Origin: Oscillospiraceae bacterium | GTDB lineage: Bacteria > Bacillota > Clostridia > Oscillospirales > Oscillospiraceae | Direction: 5' to 3' | NCBI GenBank assembly: GCA_016293865.1 | Contig: JAEDDG010000007.1 | Coordinates: 1-64,000, forward strand | Length of the DNA stretch: 64,000 nt | In this document: in pieces, positions 27,086-37,235 of the stretch | Layout of the letters: each line of letters begins with the position of its first letter | Numbering within the stretch: position 1 is the first letter of the stretch | The notes under the pieces: model-generated | The model's input: the letters and a program-made list of their open reading frames with translations, nothing else | What the model was told of the DNA's origin: nothing | Databases searched by the model: none | Program-made: the position numbers and the translations under genes

Positions 27086-27722
27086 TGAATTGACCACCTT
27101 TCTCTTCGGTTGTATTTGTATCTTTCTCCTGATCAGCAGCTGCGCGCGCAGCTTTCACTGACCGAAAAACGAACGGAAGCAGGGCCCTGACAGCATCCAG
27201 AACAACTATTGTCAGCTGGATGCACAGAGATACACGGTCACTGTCCGCAGAAAAATCCACGTCAGTGCGCAGGTCGCGGTCGCGGACAATACACCCGTTT
27301 TCCAGCACCGGCAAAACCGTGCCGAAAAAAGCGGAGGCGCCGCCATAACACAGGGCGGCAGCACAGGGATCATCGCCGCCCGCCGCAACATAGTGAATGC
27401 AGAGCCGGTCAAACCGCAGGCGCGGCAAAAGCGCGTCCAGAAGCCCGCGAATGTCACCAAGTGAAGCCTTCAGGCCGCCGGGACTGCCCGGTTTCTTCGG
27501 TTCCGCAGACTTCTGCTCAGCCGGCTGCTTTTTCTTTTTCCGCGCCTTCCCGGGTCTGTTCAACAGCCCGAAAAGATCAATTTTAACCGGGCCGGCAATG
27601 ATATACACGCGAAGGCCGTCCTCATCATACAGAATCCGAACGCCCACATGCAGAAGCAGGACAACGATTATCAGCAGCAGCAGAAAAATGAGAATTCCGC
27701 CGGCGATCCAAAGCGCGGTCAT
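27078..27722 (-). CDS. DUF2953 domain protein
   Basis: 214-residue protein with one N-terminal membrane segment (about 4-27) and a cytoplasmic or external DUF2953 domain typical of Clostridia and Bacilli. It starts with a 4-base overlap to scpB and is followed by ytfJ. The context suggests a role in sporulation or envelope biology, but the function is unknown. Confidence 0.82.
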   Translation of the reverse strand: MTALWIAGGILIFLLLLIIVVLLLHVGVRILYDEDGLRVYIIAGPVKIDLFGLLNRPGKARKKKKQPAEQKSAEPKKPGSPGGLKASLGDIRGLLDALLPRLRFDRLCIHYVAAGGDDPCAAALCYGGASAFFGTVLPVLENGCIVRDRDLRTDVDFSADSDRVSLCIQLTIVVLDAVRALLPFVFRSVKAARAAADQEKDTNTTEEKGGQFNG

Positions 27723-28333
27723 GCCTCACTCCCTCCGGTCTCCGGTGTTTCTTCGTCCGGAATTTCCGCTTTCAGTGCGGCGATTGCGTTTTCCAGCTTC
27801 AGCTGCTCCGGATCGGCATCCCTTGCCTCCGGAAGCGGCGGAAGCTCTTCCAGGCTGGAAATGCCGAAAGTCCGCAAAAACGCCTTTGTCGTCACATAAA
27901 GCGCCGGTCTGCCCGGAACAGGCAGGCGGCCGCTTTGTTCAATCAGCCCTCTGTCCGTCAGCATTCCTATTGTGTAGGAGCAGTCGACACCGCGCACCTG
28001 CTCCACATAGGACTTTGTGACCGGCTGGTAATAGGCAACCACCGCCAGCACCTCCAGTGCCGACTGGGACAGCTGCGGCGGCTTGCGCGCCTCCAGCGCA
28101 GTGCGGATCAGGTCGGCATACTCCGGCGCTGAACAAAGCTGCAGCGCGTTTTCCAGCTGAACAAGCCGGATTCCCGCGCGGCGGGCCTGATACTGTTCGT
28201 CCAGATGCGAAGCAGCCGCCAGAACCGTCTTTGCATCGGACGCACAGACGGCGGCAATCCGGTCCACGCCGACCGGCTCACCGGACGCAAATAGTATGCC
28301 CTCGATAATCCCTTCCAAATCACGAATTTCCAT
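27719..28333 (-). CDS. scpB: Segregation and condensation protein B
   Basis: Winged-helix kleisin partner of the SMC condensin complex. I chose the ATG at 28333 (MEIRDLEGIIEGILFASG), seven bases after GGAGGG, which gives 204 residues; the upstream extension to 28504 overlaps scpA and is not family sequence. Conserved segments include LEVLAVVAYYQPVTKS and TDRGLIEQSGR. It overlaps scpA by 14 bases. Confidence 0.95.
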   Translation of the reverse strand: MEIRDLEGIIEGILFASGEPVGVDRIAAVCASDAKTVLAAASHLDEQYQARRAGIRLVQLENALQLCSAPEYADLIRTALEARKPPQLSQSALEVLAVVAYYQPVTKSYVEQVRGVDCSYTIGMLTDRGLIEQSGRLPVPGRPALYVTTKAFLRTFGISSLEELPPLPEARDADPEQLKLENAIAALKAEIPDEETPETGGSEA

Positions 28334-29096
28334 TTTCATTCCCTCCGGCGCCCTGAGCTGCACAGGCAACAAGCAAATCTTCCCCGGCATCCGTAATCGC
28401 AACCGCACCTTCACTGCAAAGCTCCAGCAGTGCGATAAACGTAGCCACAAGCTCTGTCCGGCTGCGGCTGTCACGGTAGAGGGATTTGAGAAAAACAGCG
28501 CCATGCCGCCGCAGTGTCATCAGGATTTCCTCCGATTTTTTGGACACGGAATAGATAATCGGCCTGGGAATGGACACCTGCGGTCCCGCTGCGCTGAGCT
28601 TATCCTCACTGGCCAGCACGCGGCGCATGGCCTCATAGAGTTCTTTCCTGTCATGGGAGTACCTGTAATCCTGACTGCGCTTTTCCGGCTCAGGCGGCTT
28701 GGAAAAAAGCCCGCTGCCGGTCCTGTACATCTCAGCAAAAGCGTCAGTCACGCTGCGGATGCGGGTGCAGACCTCTCTGCCCTGCAGCGTTTCCAGCGAA
28801 CGCATCAGCTGCTCCAGCTCAGACGGCTCTTTTTCTTCCGACAGCAGCATTTTGGTCTTGATGTACACAAGGTAGGAAGCCATCGACACGAATTCGCTGG
28901 CGATTTCCAGATCCATCGTCTTCATCTCGTCCAAATACGCCATGTACTGATCCAGCAGCTGTGCGATCTGAATATCACGGATTTCAATTTTATTCTTGCT
29001 CAAAAGCTGCAAAATCAGGGTCAGCGGACCTTCAAAATCATCCAGCTCTTCCCTGTTTTTTACAATACCCTCAAGCCTGAAAGTGGGGTCTGTCAT
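28320..29096 (-). CDS. scpA: Segregation and condensation protein A
   Basis: Kleisin subunit of the SMC-ScpAB chromosome condensin. The 258-residue protein has the N-terminal SMC-binding part (NREELDDFEGPLTLILQLLS, then IEIRDIQIAQLLDQY) and EFVSMASYLVYIKTKMLL. It is followed by scpB and preceded by a site-2 protease gene, a common Firmicutes order. Confidence 0.95.
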   Translation of the reverse strand: MTDPTFRLEGIVKNREELDDFEGPLTLILQLLSKNKIEIRDIQIAQLLDQYMAYLDEMKTMDLEIASEFVSMASYLVYIKTKMLLSEEKEPSELEQLMRSLETLQGREVCTRIRSVTDAFAEMYRTGSGLFSKPPEPEKRSQDYRYSHDRKELYEAMRRVLASEDKLSAAGPQVSIPRPIIYSVSKKSEEILMTLRRHGAVFLKSLYRDSRSRTELVATFIALLELCSEGAVAITDAGEDLLVACAAQGAGGNENGNS

Positions 29097-29106
29097 TCTG
29101 TCACCC

Positions 29107-29781
29107 TTACATGAAAAGCAGCGTCAGGCCGTTTGCCCACTGGGCAACGACAAAAAAGCGGTCAAAAAGGAACGTCAGCACGGTACTCAGAACATTGGTC
29201 AGCGCACCTGTGACCATAATCACCACCAGCAGGATCATCCCATAGCGCTCATACCGCATAAGCTGATCATACGCCCGGTCGGAAATAACGGAAAACAGGA
29301 TCTTGGACCCGTCCAGCGGCGGAATGGGGATCAGATTGAAAACCGCCAGAGACAGGCTCAGATAGGCTGTGATGTAAATCAGGTTCAGGACAAAGCCGCC
29401 TGCCGCTGAACTGTATAAAAACACATACACAAAACCGTACAGCAGCAGCGAAACCAACGAGATGAGAACATTCGCCAGCGGACCTGCCAGCGCCGTAACC
29501 GCCATGCCGCGCTTCGGATTTTTGAAATTGCGCATATCAACGGGGACCGGCTTTGCCCAGCCGAAATGAACGATGACCATCATCAGCAGGCCGACAGGAT
29601 CAATGTGGCGCAGCGGGTTCAGTGTCAGCCTGCCGGCGCGCCTGGCCGTATTGTCCCCCAGTTTATAGGCCACAAAGCCATGGGCCAGCTCATGCAGCGT
29701 AATGCACACAAGAGCCGGAATCACATAATACAAAATGTCCGTCAGCACGGACCAGTCCAGGTTTTTCAGAATATTTCCCAT
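29107..29781 (-). CDS. Site-2 protease family (M50) membrane metalloprotease
   Basis: 224-residue intramembrane protease-like protein with the zinc-binding HELAH (TLHELAHGFVAY) and the third ligand in NLIPIPPLDGSK, plus four to five membrane segments. This is the YwhC-type branch that lies next to ScpAB in many Firmicutes; the substrate is unknown. Confidence 0.9.
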   Translation of the reverse strand: MGNILKNLDWSVLTDILYYVIPALVCITLHELAHGFVAYKLGDNTARRAGRLTLNPLRHIDPVGLLMMVIVHFGWAKPVPVDMRNFKNPKRGMAVTALAGPLANVLISLVSLLLYGFVYVFLYSSAAGGFVLNLIYITAYLSLSLAVFNLIPIPPLDGSKILFSVISDRAYDQLMRYERYGMILLVVIMVTGALTNVLSTVLTFLFDRFFVVAQWANGLTLLFM

Positions 29782-29793
29782 AGCACCATTGTA

Positions 29794-30381
29794 TCATATC
29801 TGCGCCGCTTTGCAAATCAGATTCAAAAGCATCTCCCGGCCTTCGCCCTTTTCAGCGGAAAACGGCAGGACAGTTGTCTCCTCCGGCAGCTCCAGTGTCT
29901 CGCGGATGCAGGCCAGATTCGGTTCAATTTCGTTTTTTTTCAGCTTGTCCAGCTTATTGGCCACAACCACCATGGGTCTCATTGTGGATTTAAACCACTG
30001 TGCCATGGTCACATCATCCGCAGTGGGTTTATGCCGGGCGTCAACAATCATAACGCCCAGCGTGACAAGCTCCGGCTCTGAAAAAAAAGCCTCCATCAGT
30101 CTGCCCCAGCGGTCTCTCTCCGCCTTGGGAACTTTTGCATAGCCGTAGCCCGGCAGATCGACAAAATACAGCTTTTCATCGATTCTGAAATAATTCACAT
30201 GAATCGTCTTTCCCGGTGCGGCGCCCACGCGTGCAAAGTTTTTCCGGTTCAGCAGACGGTTGATGACAGACGACTTTCCCACATTGGATTTCCCTGCGAA
30301 AACAATGGACGGCAGCCCGTCGCGGATGAAAGACGCCGGCTTCACAGCAGATGTCACAAAGACAGCATTGTTTACATTCAT
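29794..30381 (-). CDS. engB: Ribosome biogenesis GTPase YsxC/EngB
   Basis: Essential GTPase for 50S subunit assembly. The 195-residue protein shows G1 GKSNVGKSS, G3 DLPGYGYAKVP and G4 NKLDK. It is 7 bases downstream of lon; the lon-engB pair is a conserved Firmicutes arrangement. Confidence 0.96.
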   Translation of the reverse strand: MNVNNAVFVTSAVKPASFIRDGLPSIVFAGKSNVGKSSVINRLLNRKNFARVGAAPGKTIHVNYFRIDEKLYFVDLPGYGYAKVPKAERDRWGRLMEAFFSEPELVTLGVMIVDARHKPTADDVTMAQWFKSTMRPMVVVANKLDKLKKNEIEPNLACIRETLELPEETTVLPFSAEKGEGREMLLNLICKAAQI

Positions 30382-30388
30382 ATGTCAC

Positions 30389-32812
30389 CTATTGCCGGAT
30401 AGACGGTCCGGCACCTTCGCTGCGCCGGACGGCAGGCATTGCGGCAGCCTCCTGCTCTTTTTCCCGTCTTGTGTTGAAATCGATCGCCACATCCAGGATT
30501 TTATCCACATGATCTGTGGTGATGAAGTTCAGCGCGCGCCGCACATCCTGATCGATTTCCTCCAGATCCGCCGCGTTGTCCGCGGGAAGAATCACCGTCC
30601 GCACTCCGTTGCGCAGCGCGGCCATCGTCTTCTCCTTCAGCCCGCCGATGGGCAGGATACGGCCATTCAGCGTGATCTCTCCGGTCATGGCAATATCGCG
30701 CCGTACCGGGCATCTGGTCAGCGCAGAGACAACGGCTACCGTAATGGTGATGCCGGCAGATGGTCCGTCCTTCGGCACCGCGCCCTCCGGGAAGTGGATG
30801 TGGATGTCCTTCGTTTTATAAAAATCACGGTCAATGCCCAGCTTGTCTGCACGGCTGCGGATATAGGAAACAGCTGCATGCGCAGACTCCTTCATCACGT
30901 CGCCCAGATTGCCGGTCAGTTCAAGCTTTCCGCTTCCCTCAAGAACATTGACCTCGACCTCAAGTATTTCACCGCCGGCTGAGGTCCAGGCAAGGCCCTT
31001 CACAATACCGATCTCATCCTTGTGCGCCAGTCTGTCGGGCTTGAATCTGCGCGGCCCAAGCAGCCGTTCCAGATCATCCAGACGGACGGAAACGGATTTC
31101 GCCTCTCCGCCGGCAATCTGCACGGCAGCTTTTCTGCACAGCGCGCCGATCTCCCGCTCCAGCTGCCGGACGCCGGATTCTCTTGTATAACCGTCGATTA
31201 CACCGCGGATTGCCTCCGGCCCGATTTTGAACTGACCGGCGGACAGGCCGTGCTTTCTGCGCTGCTTGCGGATCAGGTAGTTCTGGGCGATGTGCAGCTT
31301 TTCCTCGTCCGTATAGCTGGAAAGTTCAATGACTTCCATTCTGTCCAGGAGCGGCCGCGGAATTGTGTCCACAGTATTGGCAGTCGTAATAAAGAATACA
31401 TTTGAAAGGTCAAACGGAACCTCAAGAAAATGGTCGCGGAATGTGGAATTCTGCTCCGGATCCAGCGCCTCCAGCAGCGCCGATGCCGGGTCTCCCCGGA
31501 AATCATTGCCCAGCTTGTCGATTTCATCCAGCAGCAGCAGCGGATTGTTTGCGCCTGCCTGATTGACAGCGGTGATAATCCGGCCCGGCATAGCGCCCAC
31601 ATAGGTCTTTCTGTGTCCGCGGATCTCCGCCTCATCATGTACGCCGCCCAGAGACACCCGCGCAAGCCTGCGGTTTGTTGCTCTGGCAATGCTGATGGCC
31701 ACAGACGTTTTGCCCACACCCGGCGGTCCCACAAGGCAGAGAATGGCGCCCTTCATATCCGGTGCAAGCTTGCGGACTGCCAGCTGCTCAATCACGCGCT
31801 CTTTCACTTTTTCAAGGCCGAAATGATCCTCATCCAGGATCTTCCGTGCTGTTTTGATATTCAGGCGCTCCTTTGTCGCGGTATGCCAGGGCAGACCCAG
31901 GCACAAATCCAGATAGCTGCGGATCACGGATGCCTCCGCGCTGCCGTAACTCTGTCTTCCCAGCCGCTCCGCCTCCTTGAACAGGTGGGCCTGCGTCTCC
32001 TCCGGAAGCTTCAGCGCGGCAATCCGGTCATGGTACTCCTCAGCCTCGGATTGCACGTCGTCCTCGCCGAGTTCGCCGCGGATGACCCGCAGCTGCTCGC
32101 GCAGCACGTTTTCCTTCTGGATCTCCGACAGCTGTTCGTGGAGCTTGTCGTTGATTTCGTGTTCTATGGTCAGCACCTGCACCTCACGCGAAAGAATGCG
32201 GCTCAGTTTTTTCAGGCGCTTGAGCGCATCAAGCGTTTCCAGGATCTCCTGCTTTTCCGTATATTTCAGACCGGAATTCTGCGCAATATAATCGGCCACG
32301 TAGCTGGGGTCCGTGCTGAGTGTCAGGCCCACAAGGGTCTCCGGCACGCTGGCGCCGGATGCAGATACATACGCATTGTATACGCTGAGCACCTGACGCA
32401 AAAGCGCCTCCGTCCTCGTCTTTCCCGCGCTGACCGGCGGGATATCCAGCGCACGCACCACGGCAGAGGCCGGCTCTGCGCCGCCGTTATATGAAATCAT
32501 CTGCGCGCGGCAGCAGCCCTCCACCATCACACGCATGCAGTTATTCGGCATACGCAGGAACTGACGGATTGTGCAGATCGTCCCGACCCCATACAGGTCG
32601 TCCCTCTCCGGATATTCCTTCAGAATGTCGCGCTGGGCCACCAGAAAAATACGCCTGTCCGCCTCAGCAGCGGCGTTCAGGGCCGCAATGGACGCAGTTC
32701 TTTCCACATCAAAATTTATAATCATTTCCGGGAACACAGTGATCCCGCGCAGGGCCATCACCGGCAGGGTTTCGTCCGGAAAAACAGATTCATTTTTGCT
32801 TTGTTCGCTCAT
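30389..32812 (-). CDS. lon: ATP-dependent protease Lon
   Basis: Cytosolic AAA+ serine protease for damaged and regulatory proteins. The 807-residue protein has an N-terminal LON substrate domain starting LPVMALRG, Walker A GPPGVGKTS, Walker B LLLLDEIDKLG, and the catalytic Ser/Lys dyad in DGPSAGITI and GGLKEKTMAA. I chose the ATG at 32812, seven bases after AAGGAG; an upstream ATG at 32890 would read through an intercistronic hairpin. Confidence 0.96.
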   Translation of the reverse strand: MSEQSKNESVFPDETLPVMALRGITVFPEMIINFDVERTASIAALNAAAEADRRIFLVAQRDILKEYPERDDLYGVGTICTIRQFLRMPNNCMRVMVEGCCRAQMISYNGGAEPASAVVRALDIPPVSAGKTRTEALLRQVLSVYNAYVSASGASVPETLVGLTLSTDPSYVADYIAQNSGLKYTEKQEILETLDALKRLKKLSRILSREVQVLTIEHEINDKLHEQLSEIQKENVLREQLRVIRGELGEDDVQSEAEEYHDRIAALKLPEETQAHLFKEAERLGRQSYGSAEASVIRSYLDLCLGLPWHTATKERLNIKTARKILDEDHFGLEKVKERVIEQLAVRKLAPDMKGAILCLVGPPGVGKTSVAISIARATNRRLARVSLGGVHDEAEIRGHRKTYVGAMPGRIITAVNQAGANNPLLLLDEIDKLGNDFRGDPASALLEALDPEQNSTFRDHFLEVPFDLSNVFFITTANTVDTIPRPLLDRMEVIELSSYTDEEKLHIAQNYLIRKQRRKHGLSAGQFKIGPEAIRGVIDGYTRESGVRQLEREIGALCRKAAVQIAGGEAKSVSVRLDDLERLLGPRRFKPDRLAHKDEIGIVKGLAWTSAGGEILEVEVNVLEGSGKLELTGNLGDVMKESAHAAVSYIRSRADKLGIDRDFYKTKDIHIHFPEGAVPKDGPSAGITITVAVVSALTRCPVRRDIAMTGEITLNGRILPIGGLKEKTMAALRNGVRTVILPADNAADLEEIDQDVRRALNFITTDHVDKILDVAIDFNTRREKEQEAAAMPAVRRSEGAGPSIRQ

Positions 32813-32848
32813 ATCTGCACTCCTTTGCAGAGAATTCACAGAATTTTC

Positions 32849-32876
32849 CAAGAGCCGCACAAATGTGCGGCTCTTG
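32849..32876 (-). terminator. Intercistronic hairpin between clpX and lon
   Basis: Perfect 12-base arms CAAGAGCCGCAC and GTGCGGCTCTTG with a 4-base loop, but no U-run afterwards on the minus strand (GAAAATTC). It is more likely a partial terminator, an mRNA-stability element or a processing site than a full stop. Confidence 0.5.
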
Positions 32877-32886
32877 CATGTCTGTA

Positions 32887-34161
32887 TCACGCAGTAACGG
32901 AATCCGGATCAATCTGCGGCTTCGGCCTGTGCAGGATCCGGGGCTGTGCGCCGTCTTCGACGCACTCTTTTGTAATGATAACCTTCCCGATCCGCTCATC
33001 GGAAGGGACGTCGTACATAATGCCCTGCATGACCTTTTCCATAATGGAACGCAGGCCGCGGGCGCCGATCTCCAGCTGAATTGCGCGGTCGGCAATCGCC
33101 GCGATGGCTTCATCCGTAAACTCCAGCTCAACACGGTCATAGCTCATCAGCGCCTTGTACTGACGCGTCAGCGCGTTTTTCGGCTCCGTCAGAATCCGGA
33201 TCAGATCCTCGCGCTTCAGACTTGACAGCGTGGACAGGATCGGCAGCCGGCCGATCAGTTCCGGAATGATACCGAATTTGATCAGATCATGAGGCTGGAC
33301 ATTTTTCAGACACTCGCCCACATCCAGGTCGCTCTTGCTTCTGACTTCCGCACCGAAGCCGATCTGTTTTTTGTCCTGCCGGCTCTCAATGATTTTTTCC
33401 AGGCCGTCAAAGGCGCCGCCGCATATGAAGAGAATGTTTGTCGTATCAATGCTGATAAACTCCTGATGCGGGTGCTTCCGTCCGCCCTGAGGCGGGACAT
33501 TGGCCACTGTGCCTTCCAGGATCTTCAGCAGCGCCTGCTGCACACCCTCGCCCGAGACATCACGGGTGATGGATGTATTCTCGCTTTTGCGGGCGATTTT
33601 ATCAATCTCATCCACATAGATGATTCCCCGCTGCGCCGCTTCCACGTCAAAATCAGCTGCCTGCAGAAGGCGCAGGAGAATGTTCTCCACATCGTCGCCC
33701 ACATAGCCGGCCTCTGTCAGCGTTGTCGCGTCGGCAATGGCAAACGGGACGTTCAGCATGCGCGCCAGCGTCTGCGCAAAAAGCGTCTTGCCGCTGCCGG
33801 TCGGACCGATCAGCAGTATATTGCTCTTCTGTATCTCAGCCTCATTATTCTCGGCAAAATAGATCCGCTTGTAATGGTTGTAGACGGCGACTGAAAGCGC
33901 AATTTTTGCCTGCTCCTGACCGATGATATACTCATCCAGCACCGCACGCATTTCCGCAGGCCGCGGCAGGCGCTTAAACTCGATATCCGGCTTTTCAGTC
34001 TCAGGCTCTGCAGCCGTCTTGTTGCCCAGAATTTCATTGCACAGTGCAATGCACTCATTGCAGATGAATGCGTTCTGGCCGGCAATGATTCTCTCGACCT
34101 GACTCTGGCGCTTTCCGCAAAAGCTGCAGCGGATGATCTTGCCATCATCATTTTTCTGCAT
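32887..34161 (-). CDS. clpX: ClpX ATPase subunit of the ClpXP protease
   Basis: AAA+ unfoldase. The 424-residue protein has the N-terminal zinc-binding domain (RCSFCGKRQ then [10 protein letters not shown]), Walker A GPTGSGKT, Walker [11 protein letters not shown], and the ClpP-docking IGF loop in QIGFGAEV. It follows clpP by 27 bases. Confidence 0.97.
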   Translation of the reverse strand: MQKNDDGKIIRCSFCGKRQSQVERIIAGQNAFICNECIALCNEILGNKTAAEPETEKPDIEFKRLPRPAEMRAVLDEYIIGQEQAKIALSVAVYNHYKRIYFAENNEAEIQKSNILLIGPTGSGKTLFAQTLARMLNVPFAIADATTLTEAGYVGDDVENILLRLLQAADFDVEAAQRGIIYVDEIDKIARKSENTSITRDVSGEGVQQALLKILEGTVANVPPQGGRKHPHQEFISIDTTNILFICGGAFDGLEKIIESRQDKKQIGFGAEVRSKSDLDVGECLKNVQPHDLIKFGIIPELIGRLPILSTLSSLKREDLIRILTEPKNALTRQYKALMSYDRVELEFTDEAIAAIADRAIQLEIGARGLRSIMEKVMQGIMYDVPSDERIGKVIITKECVEDGAQPRILHRPKPQIDPDSVTA

Positions 34162-34188
34162 GGAAGATATATCCTTTCGCTTGTCTAC

Positions 34189-34770
34189 TCAGCGCTTTGC
34201 AATCACGCTGTCAATCAGGCCGAATTCCCTGGCCTCCTGGGCGCTCATGAAGTTGTCGCGCTCAGTCGCTTCACGAATCACATCCACGGATTTTCCCGTA
34301 TTCTCAGCCAGGATACGGTTCAGATTGTTCTTAATCCGCAGAATGTTCTCCGCGTGGATGCTGATGTCCGTCGCCTGTCCCTGGAAGCCGCCGGAAGGCT
34401 GATGAATCATGATTTCGGAATTCGGCAGCGCCAGCCGCTTGCCCTTGGCGCCGGCAGCCAGCAGGAACGCGCCCATGCTTGCAGCCAGACCCACACAGAT
34501 TGTGCTGACGTCAGCCTTGATATACTGCATCGTGTCATAAATCGCCATACCGGCCGTCACACTGCCGCCAGGGCTGTTGATGTAAAACTGAATGTCCTTA
34601 TCCGGATCCTGCGCTTCCAGATAGAGAAGCTGCGCCACAACCAGACTCGCCGTCGTGTCGTTCACTTCTTCGCCCAGGAAAATGATTCTGTCATTCAGAA
34701 GACGGGAAAAAATATCATACGAGCGTTCGCCTCTTGACGTCTGCTCAACCACATACGGAACCAAACTCAT
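34189..34770 (-). CDS. clpP: ATP-dependent Clp protease proteolytic subunit
   Basis: Tetradecameric serine protease. The 193-residue protein starts [20 protein letters not shown], with the catalytic Ser in [10 protein letters not shown], His in MIHQPSGG and Asp further on. I chose the ATG at 34770 after AAAGGAG; the upstream extension to 34884 is not family sequence. Confidence 0.97.
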   Translation of the reverse strand: MSLVPYVVEQTSRGERSYDIFSRLLNDRIIFLGEEVNDTTASLVVAQLLYLEAQDPDKDIQFYINSPGGSVTAGMAIYDTMQYIKADVSTICVGLAASMGAFLLAAGAKGKRLALPNSEIMIHQPSGGFQGQATDISIHAENILRIKNNLNRILAENTGKSVDVIREATERDNFMSAQEAREFGLIDSVIAKR

Positions 34771-34799
34771 GCATGCCGCTCCTTTCGTTTCAAATCTCC

Positions 34800-34829
34800 A
34801 TTGCATTGCGTATTCGGAATTCCGGTCAA
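34800..34829 (-). promoter_or_regulatory. Weak candidate promoter for clpP
   Basis: Minus strand -35 TTGACC (34824-34829) and -10 TGCAAT (34800-34805), spacer 18, in the 85-base gap between tig and clpP. No CtsR (GGTCAAA repeat) or CIRCE element was seen. Confidence 0.35.
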
Positions 34830-34855
34830 TACATGTTATCCAGTCCTGCGCCGGC

Positions 34856-36130
34856 TTATTCAGCCTCCGCAGAAGAATAAACAAGCTCTTCGGCCTTGTC
34901 CAGTTTCAGCTGGCTCTTGATGGAGTCCTCGCCCACAACCTTCTTCAGCTCTTCAACAGGCGTGGAATACCGCTCAGAAGCAGCCTTATATTCTGCTTCA
35001 ACCTCGTCTGCCGTAATTTCGAAATCCTCGGTCTCTGCAATTTTCCGCATGGTGACCTCAGTCTTCAGCTGCTTTTCTGCCACAGGACGCATATAGGTGC
35101 GGTAGTTTTCAACCGTCATGCCCATCATCTGCAGGTATTTTTCAAAACTCATGCCCTGTGCGCTGAGATTGTAGCTGTAATTGGAGATCATGTTGTCGAT
35201 CTGCTCTTCCACCATGGCGTCGGGGATTTCTGCAGTAACGCCTTCCAGGACCTTGTTCATAACAGCTTCGCGGAACTCTGCGTTGCTCTCCGCCGTTTTC
35301 TGCTTCTCAATGCGCTCGCGGATGCTGGCCTTATACTCGTCCAGCGTATTGAACTCGGAAACATCCTTGACGAATTCGTCATCCAGCTCCGGCAGAATGC
35401 TCTCGCTGACCTTGTTGACCTTGACGTGGAACACAACCGCCTTGCCTGCGAGACCCTCGTGATAATCCTCTGGGAAAGTGATGTCCAGATCCTTCTCCTC
35501 GCCGGCAGACATGCCGATAACCTGCTCCTCAAAGCCGGGTACGAACTGATGGAAACCGAGAACCAGATCAAAGCCCTCGCCCTTGCCGCCGTCAAAGGGC
35601 TTGCCGTCCAGGAAGCCTTCAAAATCGATGTTGGCGGTGTCGCCGTCCTGTGCGGCGCGCTCAACGGTCTGAACCCGGGCATTGCGCTTGCGGGTGCCTT
35701 CAATATCTGCATTCACGTCGTCGTCCGTGACTTCAACGGTCCGCTTCGGCGCCTTGATGCCCTTGTACTCGCCCAGCGTGACTTCGGGATACAGTGCAAT
35801 CAGATAAGTCAGGTCAACGGATTTGTCATCCTGAATTTTGAAATCGGAAACGGAAGGACGGCCGACGATCTGCAGATCGCCGCTCTCGATGGCGCAGCTG
35901 ATGCCCTGGGGATACAGCGCTTCAATCGCGTCTTCATAAAAAACTTCCTTGCCGTACATGCTCTCTATAATTCTGCGGGGAACGTGGCCCTTGCGGAAAC
36001 CGGGTACCGCCAGTTTGCTCTTGTTTTTAAGGTAAGCGCCGTTGACAGCCTTGTCAAACTCTTCCTCTGTAAAATTGATGACCAGATCAGCTGTGTTCTT
36101 CTCTTTTTTTTCAATGCTCTTTACGTTCAC
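34856..36130 (-). CDS. tig: Trigger factor
   Basis: Ribosome-bound chaperone and prolyl isomerase. The 424-residue protein has the ribosome-binding signature [11 protein letters not shown], a central FKBP-type domain (about 150-240) and a helical C-terminal chaperone domain. tig-clpP-clpX-lon is a standard bacterial order. It has its own promoter. Confidence 0.96.
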   Translation of the reverse strand: MNVKSIEKKEKNTADLVINFTEEEFDKAVNGAYLKNKSKLAVPGFRKGHVPRRIIESMYGKEVFYEDAIEALYPQGISCAIESGDLQIVGRPSVSDFKIQDDKSVDLTYLIALYPEVTLGEYKGIKAPKRTVEVTDDDVNADIEGTRKRNARVQTVERAAQDGDTANIDFEGFLDGKPFDGGKGEGFDLVLGFHQFVPGFEEQVIGMSAGEEKDLDITFPEDYHEGLAGKAVVFHVKVNKVSESILPELDDEFVKDVSEFNTLDEYKASIRERIEKQKTAESNAEFREAVMNKVLEGVTAEIPDAMVEEQIDNMISNYSYNLSAQGMSFEKYLQMMGMTVENYRTYMRPVAEKQLKTEVTMRKIAETEDFEITADEVEAEYKAASERYSTPVEELKKVVGEDSIKSQLKLDKAEELVYSSAEAE

Positions 36131-36189
36131 TTGTTTGGCCTCCTGTTATTCCATTCGCGCTTAATTCTGCGCAAAAACATGCGCATTAG

Positions 36190-36218
36190 AATATATCACA
36201 AGTCTGGTATGAATGCAA
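36190..36218 (-). promoter_or_regulatory. Sigma-A-type promoter for tig
   Basis: Minus strand -35 TTGCAT (36213-36218) and -10 TATATT (36190-36195), 17-base spacer, giving a leader of about 50 bases before the tig ATG. Confidence 0.75.
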
Positions 36219-36253
36219 TTATTTCTTAAAAATTTAACAATTTTTCCCGTTTT

Positions 36254-36970
36254 CTAAAGATCAGGCGACAGATTTCGCGGATTTTCGTCAATTTTCACAG
36301 GTTTGAATCCGACATAGTCCGCCGAGACCATCCGAAAGCCGATGCCCTTGTACCCGCCCTGCACCGCACAGCGCAGTCCCGGCCCGTGAATATGCCCGTA
36401 AAAACACCGGCGCACGCCGTAGGCGTTCAGAAGATCCAGCATTTCCCGGCACTCATAATCCTTATAAACCGGCGGATAATGGAGAAAACAGATGCGCTCC
36501 GCACAGTCCCCCGCCGCTTTCAGCGACGTCTCCAGACGCATCAGCTCCCGCTGCATGATTTTTTTGTCGTGCCCGTCCCCCTTTTCCTCTTCATAAAACC
36601 AGCCGCGCGTCCCGCATATGGCAATTTCCCCCACACGGAAGGCGTTGTTGTTGAGGAAATCTATGGTTGTCAGCCCATGCTCTGCGCACATGTGCCTGGC
36701 TTTGGAGGCAGTTGTCCACCAGTAATCATGATTCCCCTTGAGGATAATTTTTCTGCCGCCCAGACGGTCAATAAACTTAAAATCCTCCACGCTTTCCTGA
36801 AGAGACATTCCCCAGGAGATATCCCCGCAGATGACGCACACATCCTCAGGCTGCAGAGCGGAAAAACCGTCGATGATTTTATTTTCATAATTTTCCCACG
36901 CGGCCCCGAATACATGCATGGGCTTGTCAGAGCCGATGGACAGATGCAGATCACCAATTGCATAAAGCAT
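36254..36970 (-). CDS. Metallophosphoesterase
   Basis: 238-residue calcineurin-like phosphoesterase. The metal-binding pattern is clear: IGDLHLS, ICGDISWG, KGNHDYWW, LHYPP and YGHIHGPG. I chose the ATG at 36970 (MLYAIGDLHLS), ten bases after AGGAG. The substrate is unknown. It is transcribed divergently from the DUF1540 gene. Confidence 0.9.
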   Translation of the reverse strand: MLYAIGDLHLSIGSDKPMHVFGAAWENYENKIIDGFSALQPEDVCVICGDISWGMSLQESVEDFKFIDRLGGRKIILKGNHDYWWTTASKARHMCAEHGLTTIDFLNNNAFRVGEIAICGTRGWFYEEEKGDGHDKKIMQRELMRLETSLKAAGDCAERICFLHYPPVYKDYECREMLDLLNAYGVRRCFYGHIHGPGLRCAVQGGYKGIGFRMVSADYVGFKPVKIDENPRNLSPDL

Positions 36971-37050
36971 ATTTTTCAATCTCCTGCACAAGAATAATGG
37001 ACGGTGTCCGGTAAAAACTATAGATGACACCAGGAAAGGGAGAACTGAAC

Positions 37051-37224
37051 ATGAGTCTTTTCAAAGAAAACGACCAGCTGTGCGGCGTTGGCTGCGGCGT
37101 GGTCCACTGCAAGTACCACGGCGAAGGCAACTGCTGCTGCGCAGACAGCATCAACGTCGAATCCCGCAGCGCCACCAAGAAGGGCGAGACTTTCTGTTCC
37201 ACCTTCTGCGCAAAGGACGAGTAA
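37051..37224 (+). CDS. DUF1540 small cysteine-rich protein
   Basis: 57-residue protein with eight cysteines. The family pattern is present: CGVGCGVVHCKYHGEGNCC, ADSINV, and a C-terminal ETFCSTF. I chose the ATG at 37051, after AAAGGGAG, rather than 37024. The family is widespread in spore-forming Firmicutes and probably binds a metal, but has no assigned function. The only plus-strand gene before 46 kb; it ends at a terminator shared with thrC. Confidence 0.88.
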   Translation: MSLFKENDQLCGVGCGVVHCKYHGEGNCCCADSINVESRSATKKGETFCSTFCAKDE

Positions 37225-37235
37225 GGCGCAATTTC

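Noticed and set aside
31430-32494. Plus-strand open frame over lon
   Set aside because: Antisense to the conserved AAA and N-terminal regions of Lon; no ribosome binding site and no domain.
34700-36250. CtsR or CIRCE operators near tig/clpP
   Set aside because: No GGTCAAA-type repeats or TTAGCACTC-N9-GAGTGCTAA were found in the upstream regions.
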